Shown: positions 62,912 to 64,000 of the stretch, piece by piece
Layout of the letters: each line of letters begins with the position of its first letter
Position numbering within the stretch: position 1 is the stretch's first letter
DNA from: Actinomadura fibrosa
GTDB lineage: Bacteria; Actinomycetota; Actinomycetes; Streptosporangiales; Streptosporangiaceae
Length of the DNA stretch: 64,000 nt
Reading direction: 5' to 3'
Assembly (NCBI RefSeq): GCF_900659615.1
Contig: NZ_CAACUY010000019.1
Coordinates: 1-64,000, forward strand
Program-made: the position numbers and the translations under genes
Notes under the pieces: model-generated
What the model was told of the DNA's origin: nothing
The model's database searches: none
What the model saw: only the letters and a program-made list of their open reading frames with translations

Positions 62912-63690
62912 GCGTCCTGCCCGTGCTGCGGCGGATCGTCCTGCTGCTGGCCGTGCCGGTGCTGCTCGTCGCGGCCTGGTGGGCGGCGACGGCGAACAGC
63001 ACCGACTTCTTCTGGCCCCCGCTCAGCGACATCCTCGGCACGTTCGACGACACCTGGTTCCACGGCCGCATCACGAGCGACGTGCTGCCCAGCCTCGCGC
63101 GGTTGCTCGCGGGCTACTCCCTGGCCCTGCTGCTCGGCGTCGGCCTCGGCACCGCGATCGGCTCGGCGCGCGTGCTCCGGGCGCTGCTCGAACCGTCCCT
63201 GGAGTTCTTCCGGGCGATCCCGTCGCCGGTGCTCGTGCCGATCCTCATGCTGTTCGCCGGCATCGGGAACGGCATGAAGGTGCTGGTCATCGTCTCGGGC
63301 TGCGTCTGGCCCGTCCTGCTGAACACGGTGGAGGGGGTCCGCGCGCTGGACGAGGTGCTGCGCGACACGGCCCGCTGCTACCGGATGCGCCCGCACTCGC
63401 GGTTCGTCCACCTGGTGCTGCGCGGCGCGAGCCCGCAGATCGCGGCGGGCGCGCGGCAGGCGCTGTCCATCGGGATCATCCTGATGGTCATCAGCGAGAT
63501 GTTCGCCGCGAGCAACGGCCTCGGCTTCACCATCATCCAGTTCCAGCGCAGCTTCTCGGTCCCGCAGATGTGGACCGGGATCATCCTGCTCGGGCTGATC
63601 GGCATCGCCCTGTCGGTCGTCTTCCAGACCGTGGAGGCCCGGGTGCTGAGCTGGTACACCGGCCTGCGCCGGTCACAGCGAGAGGGTTGA
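62908..63690 (+). CDS. ABC-importer permease, second
   Basis: A 260-residue membrane subunit homologous to the preceding gene. The first helix is IVLLLAVPVLLVAAWWAA; the coupling loop is DTARCYRMRPHSRFVHLVLRGASPQIAAG; ISEMFAASNGLGFTIIQFQRS follows. GTG 62908 overlaps the first permease stop (GTGA). Two different permease genes in one NitT/TauT-type unit imply a heterodimeric channel. Confidence 0.93.
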   Translation: MSVLPVLRRIVLLLAVPVLLVAAWWAATANSTDFFWPPLSDILGTFDDTWFHGRITSDVLPSLARLLAGYSLALLLGVGLGTAIGSARVLRALLEPSLEFFRAIPSPVLVPILMLFAGIGNGMKVLVIVSGCVWPVLLNTVEGVRALDEVLRDTARCYRMRPHSRFVHLVLRGASPQIAAGARQALSIGIILMVISEMFAASNGLGFTIIQFQRSFSVPQMWTGIILLGLIGIALSVVFQTVEARVLSWYTGLRRSQREG

Positions 63691-63692
63691 CA

Positions 63693-64000
63693 GTGACCAC
63701 CACACCGACCGGCGCCGGAAGCGCGGGCACCTCGACGGCGCTGCTGGACGTCCGCGGCCTCCGGAAGGTCTACGACGGCAGGGGCCGCGGCGTCGAGGCC
63801 GTCCGCGACCTGACGTTCACCGTCGGCGCGGGCGAGCTCGTCTGCATCGTCGGGCCGTCCGGCGCGGGCAAGACCACCCTGCTCCGCTGCGTCGCCGGGC
63901 TCCTCGGCTGCACCTCCGGCGAGGTGGTGCTCGAAGGGCGGAGGGTGACCGGCCCGCCGCCGGGCATGGCCGTCGTCTTCCAGGAGTACGGCCGCAGCCT
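63693..64000 (+). CDS. ABC-importer ATPase, 3' partial
   Basis: The first ~102 residues of the energising ATPase. After a Thr/Gly-rich start comes LLDVRGLRKVYDGRGRGVEAV, Walker A GPSGAGKTTLLRCVAG and the Q-loop VVFQEYGRSL at the window edge. GTG 63693 follows the permease stop by 2 bases. The signature motif and Walker B lie beyond the window. Confidence 0.93.
   Translation, partial: MTTTPTGAGSAGTSTALLDVRGLRKVYDGRGRGVEAVRDLTFTVGAGELVCIVGPSGAGKTTLLRCVAGLLGCTSGEVVLEGRRVTGPPPGMAVVFQEYGRS

Overview
The window is very GC-rich, codons end almost always in G or C, and the gene content (QcrB, DUF222/HNH protein, DUF4360 proteins, many TetR regulators, TipA-type MerR, SpoIIE phosphatase, NAGPA-domain protein) is that of an actinomycete. 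My best guess is Streptosporangiales, for example Actinomadura; this is inferred from gene types, not from a search. About 60 genes are supported; no rRNA, tRNA or CRISPR array was seen.

Layout. 0-6 kb: a broken response regulator whose start looks like a MalQ N-terminus, its histidine kinase, an orphan cytochrome b (qcrB), a decayed hemerythrin-like protein, a frameshifted small secreted protein and two TetR regulators. 6-12 kb: NAD kinase, a phosphotransferase, a secreted starch-degrading alpha-amylase with a MalR-like promoter, and an iron-sulfur/NrfD membrane pair separated by three tandem 16-codon mini-ORFs. 12.5-22 kb: tandem secreted DUF4360 proteins, acyl-CoA dehydrogenase with divergent TetR, M28 aminopeptidase, quinone oxidoreductase with divergent TetR, and a small SnoaL-VOC-TipA cassette. 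22-27 kb: a less GC-rich accessory stretch with a DUF222/HNH gene, a decayed IS and a frameshifted phosphotransferase.

26.6-29.1 kb: a two-gene unit encoding a GAF-SpoIIE phosphatase and a stand-alone vitamin B12 sensor domain carrying the W-x9-EH signature of light-sensing CarH proteins, but with no DNA-binding domain. polA follows. 32-42 kb: maleylacetate reductase, a sulfotransferase-like protein and a tightly packed run of adenylate-forming enzyme, FAD oxidoreductase, FMN hydroxyacid oxidase, atypical P450, cation/proton antiporter and orphan response regulator; the run has no carrier protein and matches no pathway I can name.

42-54 kb: NAGPA-domain secreted protein, uridine kinase-like protein, phytoene-desaturase-like oxidoreductase, a coupled GH13/GH63-type glycosidase pair, Nudix-GNAT pair, APC permease and haloacid dehalogenase. 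54-64 kb: aldehyde dehydrogenase, CGNR zinc-finger regulator, two divergent secreted ester hydrolases (PF20091-like and tannase/feruloyl esterase), and a GntR regulator diverging from a NitT/TauT-type ABC importer that runs off the end of the window.

The strongest leads are the B12-sensor/phosphatase pair, the mini-ORF ladder between the iron-sulfur and NrfD genes, and the oxidase/P450 cluster.
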